The notes: generated from the letters alone by a model not told the origin. Numbered from the stretch's first letter, positions 34,067-43,108 are shown. The stretch is DNA of 52,612 nt from JAKSPM01 sp964450645 (GCA_964450645.1 CAYVEB010000012.1:1-52612); one strand, 5' to 3'. Numbers and translations: made by a program.

Positions 34067-34087
34067 ATCGCATACGCTGCGTAGCTT

Positions 34088-34115
34088 ATTATAACCGTTT
34101 TTGGAAAAAAGTCAA
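34088..34115 (-). promoter_or_regulatory. tRNA-Gln promoter
   Basis: On the minus strand TTGACT, 16-base spacer, TATAAT, about 22 bases upstream of the mature tRNA. Confidence 0.85.
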
Positions 34116-34196
34116 GTGCTTTTTCAATTTTTTTGCGCGTTTTTAAAAAAGAACGCCACAGCTGCTGTCCATCCGCCGCCGGGCCTGAAAACATCC

Positions 34197-34229
34197 GGGC
34201 CGCCGGATCTGTCACACATCCGGCGGCCC
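34197..34229. repeat. Perfect 12-bp inverted repeat
   Basis: GGGCCGCCGGAT, a 9-nt spacer, then ATCCGGCGGCCC. There is no T-tract on either side. It lies in the gene-free stretch 34116-34398, where I see nothing else. Confidence 0.75.
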
Positions 34230-34398
34230 TGCATGGGATTCCGTAATACTGCCGGCGTCGGGTTATACGCAGATATTTCCGCATCATCACCGGCAGGTCT
34301 GTTTTGCTTACGATTCTATTATATGGCATGCTTTGTGCAAAAGTGTGAACTTTTTGTAAAATCTAAAAAAATATTTGGTAAAAGTATCAAGGTATTTT

Positions 34399-34605
34399 TT
34401 ACTGCTTCCCCTTTGGCGTCAGTTTCCGTCTGTTGCCGTATTCGTCAACAAGATAGGTATTGTCCAGTTGCTGAACCAGCGAGCGGCGGAAAGCAGCCAC
34501 ATATTGCTTGCGCAGGGCGTCCCGCTCGGCAACCTCATCCTGGCTCAGCCCCTGCGTCTTCGCTTTATGCGCCAATTCATTGATGCGCCGAATCAGTTCA
34601 TCCAT
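34399..34605 (-). CDS. DUF896 family small protein
   Basis: A 68-residue helical protein of the DUF896/YnzC family. ELIRRINELAHKAKTQGLSQ, the conserved ERDALRKQYVAAFR and the terminal NRRKLTP are typical. Small SOS-regulated and ribosome-related roles have been suggested for relatives, but function is not established. It starts 3 bases after the stop of the beta-propeller gene on the same strand. Confidence 0.9.
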   Translation of the reverse strand: MDELIRRINELAHKAKTQGLSQDEVAERDALRKQYVAAFRRSLVQQLDNTYLVDEYGNRRKLTPKGKQ

Positions 34606-34607
34606 AC

Positions 34608-36482
34608 CTATCCAACTCCGAACGGCAAATTCGCCACTACTTTCAGCGTATTAACCTCCACCGCCAAAACCGCCTGCGGGTCGCACAGATACAGCGTCTC
34701 CCCCACCCGAACAACACGGCTTCTGTCAGAGAAAACCGGGAATTGCACCGTGCCAAGCTCCCTCAGCGCGGAACCGTCATAGCGCAGGAGCACAAAGCAA
34801 TCGTCACTGGGCAGGGCCGCCATGCCTTCGGACGCGTCAAGCATAACCGCATACGGATTGTGCAAAACCGCTTCCCAGCCGTATTGCGACAGATCCAGCT
34901 GGCTCTCCACCGACGGTGTGCCAGGGTTTGTCACATCAAAGGTCACCGCTTGCAGCCCAAGATCATCTTGCACTTCCAGCCCCAGCAGCTTCCCCTCCTG
35001 ATACGGCTGCAGATATTCCGGGTAACCGGGAACCACCAGCTTGTCCAAAATCTGCGGCGTCGCCGGATCGGACAGATCAACCGCCACAACCTCGTTCGCC
35101 ACAAACATCGCCAGGTCGCCCGCAAAGTGAGCCATGTAGATTCTCTCGCCCGGCGCGACATCTTCGGCGGATCCCAGAACTTGCAGGCCGGTATCCAAAA
35201 CCCACACATAATTGCCGCCGGAGCTATCCCCCATTTTCGTGTTGCTCCAGCCGTAATTTTCATCTGTAAAGACCTGATATTCCAACGTATTGGCGGACGT
35301 GGCAAGGCGCAGCGTATCGTGATAGACATTCATGGCGTTCTTGCCGAGCACTTCTCCGTCCACATACGCACTTGCCGCCAGCGACAGGTTCCCGTCGGCC
35401 AGCGTGACCTTTTTCAGTTCCGTCAGGCCGCTGCTGCGCACGCTCACCACGGAATACTGATCCACCGCGTAGGGTTCGCTCTCGCTCTCCACGTTCACAT
35501 ACCGCGCCAGATACAACCCCGTCTCATCCATATAGGCCGCGTTGCAGCCGCCCGTAAAGGCGCACGCGTCCACCCGCCGCGCCGAGCCCACATCAAACAC
35601 GCTTGCAATCGTATAGCAATACGTCCGCTCGTCGGGGCAAATATAGATTTTGTCCAAATCCAGAACGCTGGTCGTTTCCCCCTCCCAAAGGGTGGGCAGA
35701 TAGCTTCTCGGCTCCTCCTGGGGAGATAATTTGTAGTCCATGGACACCAGATAGATTTGGCCGTCGACCAGGCGCGAATCCAAATAATACCCGTCCTGCG
35801 CCAGCTCGCTTTGCAGCTTCGGAGCCGCCGGGTCGGACACATCGTACAGCTTAACGCAGCACTTATCCACATCGCCATCCGGCCCGGCCCAATCATAATA
35901 CCGCTCCTGGGAGGTGACGATCACCAGCGTCGTTCCATCCAGATACATCGCATTCGCGGATTCATACCGGCTGTCCGTCCCGCTCAAAATGCTGGTCGTG
36001 GACAGCAGCTTCGTATTTGCGCCATCCGCGAGGACGATTTTAAAATCCGCCTGTCCCAACACATACAAGTAGCTCCCGTCCGTTTTGACCGTATCCCCTT
36101 CGCTTTCGCCGGGCGTGCGGATACTCATCCCGTCTGCAAAAAGATTGACGTCGCCGCCATCCGGCAGATCCGTCTGCTCGCCGCTTTCCGGGTAAACATC
36201 CTCCGAGGCTTGACTGCTAAACAGCTCGTACAGCTCCTGTGTGGACGCGGCGGTCCGGATCGGCTCCAGCTGTGACTCTGGGATTTCCGCCTGCGGCGCG
36301 GCAGAAGCCGATTGCGGCGGCTCCGTGGAATCCGATTCTGATGGCAGTGCGCTTGTCGTGTCTTGCAAGACGGGTTTGCTGGCGCTCGGCTCCGATGGAG
36401 TTGCCGCCTGATTATTACAGGCCGACAGCAACGATACAATCAGCGCCGCGCACAAAAGCAGCGTCAAAACTCTGTATTTCAA
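34608..36482 (-). CDS. Beta-propeller lipoprotein
   Basis: A 624-residue exported lipoprotein. Residues 1-22 are a signal peptide with lipobox LLSAC, the Cys being the acylation site. A Ser/Pro/Thr/Gln-rich linker (to about residue 75) follows, then a large secreted beta-propeller domain (PF09826-like). Repeats such as DGSYLYVLGQADFKIVLADG, LYDVSDPAAPKLQSEL and VDLSDPATPQILDKL give its DVSDPxxP blades. Function unknown; similar proteins are common on clostridial membranes. Own promoter upstream. Confidence 0.87.
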   Translation of the reverse strand: MKYRVLTLLLCAALIVSLLSACNNQAATPSEPSASKPVLQDTTSALPSESDSTEPPQSASAAPQAEIPESQLEPIRTAASTQELYELFSSQASEDVYPESGEQTDLPDGGDVNLFADGMSIRTPGESEGDTVKTDGSYLYVLGQADFKIVLADGANTKLLSTTSILSGTDSRYESANAMYLDGTTLVIVTSQERYYDWAGPDGDVDKCCVKLYDVSDPAAPKLQSELAQDGYYLDSRLVDGQIYLVSMDYKLSPQEEPRSYLPTLWEGETTSVLDLDKIYICPDERTYCYTIASVFDVGSARRVDACAFTGGCNAAYMDETGLYLARYVNVESESEPYAVDQYSVVSVRSSGLTELKKVTLADGNLSLAASAYVDGEVLGKNAMNVYHDTLRLATSANTLEYQVFTDENYGWSNTKMGDSSGGNYVWVLDTGLQVLGSAEDVAPGERIYMAHFAGDLAMFVANEVVAVDLSDPATPQILDKLVVPGYPEYLQPYQEGKLLGLEVQDDLGLQAVTFDVTNPGTPSVESQLDLSQYGWEAVLHNPYAVMLDASEGMAALPSDDCFVLLRYDGSALRELGTVQFPVFSDRSRVVRVGETLYLCDPQAVLAVEVNTLKVVANLPFGVG

Positions 36483-36514
36483 TTCGTTCCCTCCAATTCC
36501 CGTTTTATCAGCTC

Positions 36515-36543
36515 ATTTTAACATATTTTTCTCCATTGCGCAA
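36515..36543 (-). promoter_or_regulatory. Promoter of the beta-propeller lipoprotein gene
   Basis: On the minus strand TTGCGC, 17-base spacer, TAAAAT. Nearly touches the divergent promoter at 36551. Confidence 0.6.
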
Positions 36544-36550
36544 CACGCAC

Positions 36551-36579
36551 TTGCCGGAAAGCGAAAAATACGTTATAAT
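36551..36579 (+). promoter_or_regulatory. Promoter of the flavoprotein pair
   Basis: TTGCCG (36551-36556), 17-base spacer, TATAAT (36574-36579). Confidence 0.8.
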
Positions 36580-36616
36580 ATAAAGACATGGAGCAAATCA
36601 ACAGGAGGGCAGTGTC

Positions 36617-37825
36617 TTGCAAATTCTAGTAATTGGCGGCGGCGCGTCCGGGATGATGGCCGCCATCACGGCGGCCCGTTTTTATCCGCATGACCGCGTC
36701 GTACTGCTGGAGCGGCAAGCCCGTGTGGGGCGGAAGCTGCTCGCCACCGGGAACGGGCGTTGTAATTTAACCAATCTTTATATGGATTTATCCCATTTCC
36801 ACGGCAGCGACCCGGAATTTGCGGCGTATGCGCTCTCCCAGTTCAACCCACTGGAATGGTTCCACGCCCAGGGACTTTTGACCGTGGCGGAGCCATCCGG
36901 ACGGGTATACCCGCTGTCTAACAGCGCCAACAGCGTGCTGGATGTGCTGCGTTTTGCGCTGCAGCGGCCCAATTTGGAGCAGCGGCTCGGCTGCGAGGTG
37001 CTGTCGGTTCAAAAAAGCGGGCGGGATTTTATCGTCGAAACCGCAGATGGAACGTTCACCGCCCAGCGCGTGATTGTAGCCTGCGGCGGGCCGGCGGGGG
37101 CAAAGCTGGGCGGCGGGATGTCCGGCTATCAGATTCTGCGCAGCTTCGGCCACCGGCCCACAAAGCTGCATCCGGCCCTGGTTCCGGTCCAAACGGGTGA
37201 TCCCTTTGTCAAATCTCTCAAGGGCATCCGCGCGGACGCGGCCATCACGCTGCTGCGCCGCGGCGAGCAGCTTGCCCGCGCCGAGGGGGAAGTGCAGTTC
37301 ACTATGACTGGCGTCTCCGGCCCCGCAATTTTTGAGTTGTCCCGCGCGGTATCGGCAAATGCCGGCCCCATGACGCTGGAATTGGACTTGCTGCGGGATT
37401 ATTCCCTTGCGCAAGTGCAGCGGCTTTTGACCCGGCGCGCCGCGCACTTTCCCCAGCTGACCGGGGACGATCTGTTCACCGGGATGCTTCACAACCGGCT
37501 GGGCCGCACCATTCTGCGCTACGCGGGCTTATCTCCCTTGCCGCTGACCCAGTGGACAGATTTTTCCGCCGCCGCGCGGGCCGCCAAGGCGTTTACCCTG
37601 CCCGTAGTCGGTCCCATGGGCATGGACAGCGCGCAAGTGACGGCCGGTGGAATGGAAACTTGGGAATTCGACGCAAAAACGATGCAGAGCAAACGCTGCC
37701 CCCAGCTCTACGCGTGCGGCGAGGTACTAGATATTGACGGCGATTGCGGCGGGTACAACCTGCACTGGGCGTGGGTATCCGGCTATCTGGCCGGGAAAGG
37801 AGATTTGAATGATTCGAATTCGTGA
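36617..37825 (+). CDS. HI0933/BaiN-type flavoprotein
   Basis: A 402-residue FAD-dependent oxidoreductase. The Rossmann loop is ILVIGGGASGMMAAITAARF, followed by the family signature VGRKLLATGNGRCNLTN. GPMGMDSAQVTAGG and YACGEVLDIDGDCGGYNLHWAW close the FAD site. This is the HI0933 family (YhiN/BaiN), with unknown physiological substrates in most species. The start is TTG with AGGAGGG upstream. It overlaps the next flavoprotein gene by 17 bases. Confidence 0.9.
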   Translation: MQILVIGGGASGMMAAITAARFYPHDRVVLLERQARVGRKLLATGNGRCNLTNLYMDLSHFHGSDPEFAAYALSQFNPLEWFHAQGLLTVAEPSGRVYPLSNSANSVLDVLRFALQRPNLEQRLGCEVLSVQKSGRDFIVETADGTFTAQRVIVACGGPAGAKLGGGMSGYQILRSFGHRPTKLHPALVPVQTGDPFVKSLKGIRADAAITLLRRGEQLARAEGEVQFTMTGVSGPAIFELSRAVSANAGPMTLELDLLRDYSLAQVQRLLTRRAAHFPQLTGDDLFTGMLHNRLGRTILRYAGLSPLPLTQWTDFSAAARAAKAFTLPVVGPMGMDSAQVTAGGMETWEFDAKTMQSKRCPQLYACGEVLDIDGDCGGYNLHWAWVSGYLAGKGDLNDSNS

Positions 37826-39404
37826 TTTGTCGCTGCCCCTCATCCACAACGTACACCAGCTTCCCTTCATGGCAGCCAAGGCGCTGCACTGTTCCGGCTC
37901 CAACATCGTCGGCGTACGAATCGTCAAAAAATCCCTTGACGCCCGCCGGAAAGACCGCATCCATTATATCTACACGATTGACGTGCAAGTGAAAAGCGGC
38001 GAGCAGCGGTTGTTAAAGGCCTGCCGCGATCCCAAAATCTCCCAGGTAAAACCGTATTTTTATCAAATTCCGCGCTGCCCCGCGCCGCCCTCCCATCGCC
38101 CGGTGGTGGTCGGCTTCGGGCCGGCCGGGATGTTCGCGGCGCTGGTGCTGGCGAAGGCCGGGCTTGCGCCCATCGTGGTCGAACGCGGGTCCGACGCGCG
38201 GACGCGACGAAAAAAAGTGGAAACATTCTGGCGGACCGGCCAGCTGGATCCTAACTGCAACGTCCAATTTGGCGAGGGCGGCGCGGGAACCTTCTCCGAC
38301 GGCAAACTGAACACCGGCACGGGCAACGTGCGCAACGGCTGGGTATTGGAGCAGTTTCATCTCGCCGGCGCGCCGGAGAGTATCCTGTACGACGCCAAGC
38401 CCCACATGGGCACGGACGTGCTGTTCCAGGTGGTGCAGGCCATGCGTGCGCAGATTTTGTCGCTCGGCGGAGAAATCCGTTTTGACACCCAGATGACCGG
38501 CCTGGACTTCGATCAACGCGGCGTCCGCGGCCTGACCTTGACCCACGGACAATTCGTGCAAACCCTTCCCTGCTCCGACGTCATCCTGGCCATTGGCCAC
38601 AGCGCCCGCGATACGTTCGTCATGCTCCACGAAAAACATGTCCCCATGGAACCCAAGCCGTTTTCCATGGGCGTACGCATCGAGCACCGGCAAACGGCCA
38701 TCAACCTGGCGCAGTTTGCGATGGCGCGAAATCCCGCGCTCCCGGCGGCGGACTATAAGCTGTCCGTCCACCTGCCGGACGGAAATTCGGCCTACACCTT
38801 CTGCATGTGTCCCGGCGGATATGTGGTGGCCGCCTCGTCGGAACCCGGCGGCGTGGCAACCAACGGCATGAGCTGCGCCGCGCGGGACGGTGAAAACGCC
38901 AACAGCGCCCTGTTGGTCACGCTGCAGCCCTCGGATTTCCCGAACCCGTCGGTGCTGGGCGGCATGAATTGGCAGCGGGAGATCGAGCGCCGCGCCTTTG
39001 CCGCCGGCGGCGGCAACTATCACGCGCCGTGCCAGCGCGTCGAGGACTTTTTAAAAGGCCGACCAAGCGCCACGCTGGGGCAAATTCAACCGACCTACCG
39101 CCCCGGCGTCACACTGTGCGATCTGCACGACATCCTGCCGGATAAAATTTGCCAAACTCTCTCCCAAGCGATCCCCCAGATGGGTCGGCTTCTCCACGGT
39201 TTTGACAATCCCGACGCCCTTTTGACCGCGCCGGAGACACGAAGTTCCTCACCCGTCCGGATTTTGAGCGGCGAGAATTACCAGTCGGCCATCGCCGGGC
39301 TGTATCCCTGCGGCGAGGGCGCGGGCTACGCCGGAGGCATTATGTCGGCCAGCGTAGACGGGATTCTCTGCGCCGAGGCGCTGATCGCCCGTTACAAGCT
39401 GTAA
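37809..39404 (+). CDS. COG2509-type FAD-dependent dehydrogenase
   Basis: A 531-residue uncharacterised FAD-dependent dehydrogenase (COG2509). A small N-terminal alpha/beta domain (residues 1-90, GVRIVKKSLDARRKDRIHYI) precedes the FAD loop VVVGFGPAGMFAALVLAKAG. VQFGEGGAGTFSDGKLNTG and the terminal YPCGEGAGYAGGIMSASVDG are hallmark motifs. It is commonly found beside other flavoproteins; the substrate is unknown. Translationally coupled to the HI0933-type gene. Confidence 0.9.
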   Translation: MIRIRDLSLPLIHNVHQLPFMAAKALHCSGSNIVGVRIVKKSLDARRKDRIHYIYTIDVQVKSGEQRLLKACRDPKISQVKPYFYQIPRCPAPPSHRPVVVGFGPAGMFAALVLAKAGLAPIVVERGSDARTRRKKVETFWRTGQLDPNCNVQFGEGGAGTFSDGKLNTGTGNVRNGWVLEQFHLAGAPESILYDAKPHMGTDVLFQVVQAMRAQILSLGGEIRFDTQMTGLDFDQRGVRGLTLTHGQFVQTLPCSDVILAIGHSARDTFVMLHEKHVPMEPKPFSMGVRIEHRQTAINLAQFAMARNPALPAADYKLSVHLPDGNSAYTFCMCPGGYVVAASSEPGGVATNGMSCAARDGENANSALLVTLQPSDFPNPSVLGGMNWQREIERRAFAAGGGNYHAPCQRVEDFLKGRPSATLGQIQPTYRPGVTLCDLHDILPDKICQTLSQAIPQMGRLLHGFDNPDALLTAPETRSSSPVRILSGENYQSAIAGLYPCGEGAGYAGGIMSASVDGILCAEALIARYKL

Positions 39405-39407
39405 AAA

Positions 39408-39456
39408 GGTGCTGTCCCAAAATGAATGAAAATTCGTTTTGAGGCAGCCCCTTTTG
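39408..39456 (+). terminator. Hairpin terminator of the GGGGCTGTC family
   Basis: GGTGCTGTCCCAAAATGAAT pairs imperfectly with ATTCGTTTTGAGGCAGCCCC, then TTTT. Third member of the related hairpins at 16281 and 28020. It also faces the converging trxA gene. Confidence 0.8.
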
Positions 39457-39477
39457 TATTCGTTCCTGCTTTCCCGT

Positions 39478-39792
39478 CTAGCTTTTCAACATTTCCAAAA
39501 CTTCCTGTTTATCCCGCAGGCCCGTCTTGCTGGTCACAACGTTGCCGTCTTTCACCACCATCAGCGTCGGCACGCTGTAGACGCCAAAGCGGTCGGTCAA
39601 GGGCAAATTCTCATCAATATTGACCTTGCAGACCTTCCACTGGTTCCAATCCTGTTGGCTTAGTTCCTCCAAAATTTTCCACTGTGAGCGGCACGGGCCG
39701 CACCAGTCGGCGTAGAAATCCAGCAGCACCGGCTGCTGCGATTCCATCACTTCCTGATGAAAATTATCGTGGGTAATTTCTACTGCGTTCAT
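39478..39792 (-). CDS. trxA: Thioredoxin
   Basis: A 104-residue thioredoxin with active site FYADWCGPCRSQW and the cis-Pro segment GVYSVPTLMVV. The usual Lys-Met after WCGPCK is replaced by Arg-Ser. ATG at 39792 has GGAGGTGAAGG upstream. Divergent from trxB, 64 bases away, so the pair probably shares a control region. Reduces disulfides in ribonucleotide reductase, peroxidases and similar targets. Confidence 0.93.
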   Translation of the reverse strand: MNAVEITHDNFHQEVMESQQPVLLDFYADWCGPCRSQWKILEELSQQDWNQWKVCKVNIDENLPLTDRFGVYSVPTLMVVKDGNVVTSKTGLRDKQEVLEMLKS

Positions 39793-39856
39793 ATCCTTCA
39801 CCTCCAAAGTTTATTTTGCGGTCGCGGAGACAAAATATACTTCGGAGGAGAGGAAT

Positions 39857-40723
39857 ATGTATGACGTTGTCATTGTCGGCGGCGGAACCGCAGGTATGAC
39901 CGCCGCCATCTACTGCGCGCGCGGCGGTCTTTCCACGTGTCTGCTGGAAAAGGCGGCCTGCGGCGGGCAGATCACCCAAGCGGCCGTGGTGGAAAACTAT
40001 CCCGGTTTTTCCAGCATCCGCGGCGACAGCCTGGCGCAAAACATGGAACGGCAAGCCCTTGCCAGCGGCGCCAAAATTTTCTACGAGAACGTGCTGAAAA
40101 TCGCGCAGCCTGGCGTTGCCGCCACCCGGAGCGGGACGTACCAAGGACGCGCGCTCATCCTGGCCAACGGCGTAACGCGGCGAAAGCTGGGTGTGCCCGG
40201 CGAACAGGAACTGACGGGCCGAGGCGTCACCTACTGCGGGCACTGTGACGGGCCGCTGTTTAGGGGGAAAGCCGTCGCCGTCGTTGGCGGCGGAAACACA
40301 GCTGTGGAGGAGGCAAAATACCTTTTAAAAATCTGCCGCGAGGTCCACCTGATTCACCGGCGGGAGCAGCTGTCCGTTCCGGCAAATTTACGCGGCTTTG
40401 ACAACATTCGCCTGCATCTGCGCGATGAGGTCACTGCGATCCACGGGACGAACCGGGTGGAGGCAATCACCCTGTCCAGCGGCGGGGAACTGGCGGTAAA
40501 CGGCGTACTCGTCGCCATTGGGTACCAGCCGGACAACGGCCTGCTGCTGGATCTCGGCGTACTGGACAACGACGGGTATGTTGTGACGGATGCGGCGTGC
40601 GCAACCTCTATCCCTTGGCTCTATGCCGCCGGCGACACCCGGCAGAAATCTCTGCGCCAGCTTGTCACCGCCGCAGCCGACGGGGCGATCGCCGCCGAAG
40701 GCGCGATCCGGTATCTGTCCTGA
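39857..40723 (+). CDS. trxB: Thioredoxin reductase family flavoprotein
   Basis: A 288-residue low-molecular-weight thioredoxin reductase. FAD loop IVGGGTAGMTAAIYCARGG; redox site TYCGHCDGPLF (CxxC, here CGHC rather than the usual CATC or CAVC). The second nucleotide loop is VVGGGNTAVEEAKYL with HRREQLSVP, so the NADPH-phosphate motif HRRxxxR has lost its third Arg. Terminal YAAGDTRQKSLRQLVTAAADG is typical. The changed cofactor motif makes NADPH preference uncertain. GGAGGAGAGG precedes the ATG. Confidence 0.9.
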   Translation: MYDVVIVGGGTAGMTAAIYCARGGLSTCLLEKAACGGQITQAAVVENYPGFSSIRGDSLAQNMERQALASGAKIFYENVLKIAQPGVAATRSGTYQGRALILANGVTRRKLGVPGEQELTGRGVTYCGHCDGPLFRGKAVAVVGGGNTAVEEAKYLLKICREVHLIHRREQLSVPANLRGFDNIRLHLRDEVTAIHGTNRVEAITLSSGGELAVNGVLVAIGYQPDNGLLLDLGVLDNDGYVVTDAACATSIPWLYAAGDTRQKSLRQLVTAAADGAIAAEGAIRYLS

Positions 40724-40762
40724 AAAGCGCCCCTTGCATCGGCGACAGGCTGAAAATTATAC

Positions 40763-40791
40763 TTGTCATTCCGGGCAAAATCCTGTAAAAT
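40763..40791 (+). promoter_or_regulatory. prmA promoter
   Basis: TTGTCA (40763-40768), 17-base spacer, TAAAAT (40786-40791). Confidence 0.7.
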
Positions 40792-40815
40792 AGGAGCAGA
40801 AATGAGGAATGTACC

Positions 40816-41808
40816 GTGCAATGGCTTGAATTGGTCATCCAGACCGCCTCCGCCGGAATCGACCTGGTCGCCGCCCGGCTGACCGCCTTGGGCTATGACA
40901 GCTTTATGATCGACGATCAGGCGGATTTTCAGAATTTTTTAGCGGAAAACACCGCCTATTGGGACTATGTGGATGAAGCGCTGGCGGATAAGATGTCCGG
41001 TCTGTCCCAAATCACGCTTTATATCGAGGATACGCCCAACGCGCCGGAGCAGCTGCGGCAGCTGCAATCTCAGCTAAACGCGCTGAAAAGCGAGAATCCC
41101 AATGTGGATTTTGGGCCGCTGACCATCGCCGCGTCCAAGCTGCCGGACGCCGACTGGGCCAACACTTGGCGGGAAAATTACCAGCCGCTGCCCGTGGGAC
41201 AGAGGTTGCTTGTGCAGCCCTACTGGCTGGCGGATCAGGATCCGGGCGGCCGCATCCCGGTGCTATTGGACCCGGGCATGATCTTCGGCACCGGCGCGCA
41301 CGCGTCCACGCAGCTGTGTATGGCAGCTCTGGAACGGCTGGTTCACGGCGGTGAGCGGGTGATCGACCTGGGCAGCGGAAGCGGGATCTTGTCCATCGCC
41401 GCGCTGCTGTTGGGTGCGGCCACCGCCATTGGGCTGGACGTCGACCCCAAAGCCGAGGACATTGCCCGGCAAAACGCCGCTCTCAACGGCCTTGGCCCCG
41501 AACGCTTTACGGCCAAAACCTGCAATGTTTTGGAGGATCACAAGGCCATGGCCGCCGTCGCTGAGGGAGGCTACGACCTGGTATGCATCAACATCGTAGC
41601 AGATGTGATCATCGCCATGGCGCCGGTTGTTCCGGTGCTTCTGCGCCAGAAGGGCGTTTTGATCTGCTCCGGTATCCTCGCCCAGCGTGCCAGGGAAGTG
41701 TCCGCTGCGCTCGAGGCCGCCGGTTTGCGAATTACGAGCCGCGCTGAATTGGACGGCTGGTGCGGCTTCTGCGCGCGGCGAAAGGAGGCTTTGCCTTGCT
41801 ACGAATGA
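40816..41808 (+). CDS. prmA: Ribosomal protein L11 methyltransferase
   Basis: A 330-residue SAM-dependent methyltransferase for ribosomal protein L11. Start is GTG. The N-terminal recognition domain (about 1-100) precedes WRENYQPLPVGQRLLVQPYW. The catalytic part has DPGMIFGTGAHASTQLC, the SAM loop VIDLGSGSGILSIAALLLGA and VCINIVADVI, matching the PrmA N-[IV]-[VL]-A motif. The C-terminus overlaps the next gene by 13 bases. Confidence 0.93.
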   Translation: MQWLELVIQTASAGIDLVAARLTALGYDSFMIDDQADFQNFLAENTAYWDYVDEALADKMSGLSQITLYIEDTPNAPEQLRQLQSQLNALKSENPNVDFGPLTIAASKLPDADWANTWRENYQPLPVGQRLLVQPYWLADQDPGGRIPVLLDPGMIFGTGAHASTQLCMAALERLVHGGERVIDLGSGSGILSIAALLLGAATAIGLDVDPKAEDIARQNAALNGLGPERFTAKTCNVLEDHKAMAAVAEGGYDLVCINIVADVIIAMAPVVPVLLRQKGVLICSGILAQRAREVSAALEAAGLRITSRAELDGWCGFCARRKEALPCYE

Positions 41809-42809
41809 CCTACCGCCAAAAACGTTATTTAAAACGAACGTTCAAGGTTCTTGCCATCTCTGTGGCGGCGCTGGCCGCGCTGCTGATTTTGTTTTTACAG
41901 TATGTGGGACGGTACGTAATCTACACCGCCGACGGCGTCACTATCGACTACAGCCGCTCTGCCCAAAAGCTGGAGGTTTCCGCTCCGCCCAGCAGCGAGC
42001 CAAAAGATCCGATCGACGCGGAAATTGTTTATGAGGCCTTCAGCCCTGAAATCGCGGACTCGGCGCCCATCAAAGGCGTCTATCTCACCGTCAGCGACCT
42101 GCAAAATTTGGACGCGCTGTCGAGCCGGATCGACGCGCTGCAGCCAGGCGATCCGGTGATGTTGGAACTGAAAAGCCCGCGCGGATATTTCTATTACGAC
42201 ACCTCCATCACCGGCGCGGAGACTGCGGACGTGGACATCGACGCAATCACGCAGCTAATTTCCGATCTGCGTCAGCGGGACTGCAATCTGATCGCCCTTG
42301 TCCCGGCGTTTTCCGACTACAGCTTCGCGCTGGCAAATCTCTCCTGCGGGCTGCCCATGTCCAACGGCGCCCTGTGGGTCGATGAAAATAACTGCTATTG
42401 GCTGGACCCGGCGAGCGAAACCGTCACCAACTATCTGCGGCAAATCGCCCGGGAACTGTCCAGCATGGGATTTTCCGAGGTGGTGTTTGAGGATTTCTAC
42501 TTCCCTTCCAGCCAAAACATTTTCTATAACTCCGATTTATCGCGCGCGGAGGTCGTCGCGCGGGCGGCGCGGGAGCTGTCCGACTTCTTTGCCGGGAGCA
42601 ATTTGACCATCTCGTTTGTCGCGGAGACGGAGGATTTTTCCGTGGAGGATCTGACTGGCCGACTGTATATAAAGGACGTGGACGCCGCGCAACTGGAGCA
42701 GTATATGCAGGCCTATAGCTCGCTCAACCCCTATACCCAACTGGTATTTTTCACCAGTTCCAAGGATCCCCGCTTTGATCCCTACAGCACCATGTCTCCC
42801 CTATCCTGA
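41796..42809 (+). CDS. Membrane-anchored putative glycoside hydrolase (DUF4015-like)
   Basis: A 337-residue protein. Start is TTG at 41796, 7 bases after AAAGGAGG; the ATG three codons later is too far from it. Residues about 18-42 form one transmembrane helix (VLAISVAALAALLILFLQYV). The outer part looks like a TIM-barrel of the DUF4015/COG1306 putative glycosidase type: KGVYLTVSDLQN, DPVMLELKSPRGYFYYD and VVFEDFYFPSS. It overlaps prmA by 13 bases. Substrate unknown. Confidence 0.8.
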   Translation: MLRMTYRQKRYLKRTFKVLAISVAALAALLILFLQYVGRYVIYTADGVTIDYSRSAQKLEVSAPPSSEPKDPIDAEIVYEAFSPEIADSAPIKGVYLTVSDLQNLDALSSRIDALQPGDPVMLELKSPRGYFYYDTSITGAETADVDIDAITQLISDLRQRDCNLIALVPAFSDYSFALANLSCGLPMSNGALWVDENNCYWLDPASETVTNYLRQIARELSSMGFSEVVFEDFYFPSSQNIFYNSDLSRAEVVARAARELSDFFAGSNLTISFVAETEDFSVEDLTGRLYIKDVDAAQLEQYMQAYSSLNPYTQLVFFTSSKDPRFDPYSTMSPLS

Positions 42810-42825
42810 GCAAACGCCGCCTATG

Positions 42826-43089
42826 TCAGAACGGCCGGCCATTTCCGGTGCGGCGTGTTTTTTGTAAAGCGGGCGCGCTCTGGCTTTCCTCCGGGCGGGG
42901 AAACGCGGCAAAATAGCGCTCCGCAATGTCTTCTCCCATCTAAATTTGCCGGGGCGTGAGTTCCCGGTCGGCGTCGAGCGGGTTTGGAGAATCCGGATCT
43001 GCCTCGACACCGAGCAGCCAGCCCACGGTGACTGAGAAAAGCTAACTCAGCTGCACCAGCTTTTCCTCCTCTGGCAGCGTTTGATCCAA
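42826..43089 (-). pseudogene. Decayed XRE-type regulator fragment
   Basis: On the minus strand one frame reads LPEEEKLVQLS, stop, LFSVTVGWLLGVEADPDSPN, then RELTPRQI, stop, MGEDIAERYFAAFPRPEE. This is the tail of a Cro/C1 helix-turn-helix repressor (normally LxxLxxLFxVTVDYLLG). Two in-frame stop codons, and the missing DNA-binding half, show it is dead. Sits between two converging genes. Confidence 0.65.
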
Positions 43090-43108
43090 TTTCCATTAAA
43101 AAGGCAGC

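Noticed and set aside
33836..34329. Possible small genes flanking tRNA-Gln
   Set aside because: They lie over terminators, the tRNA and its promoter; no RBS or recognisable product.
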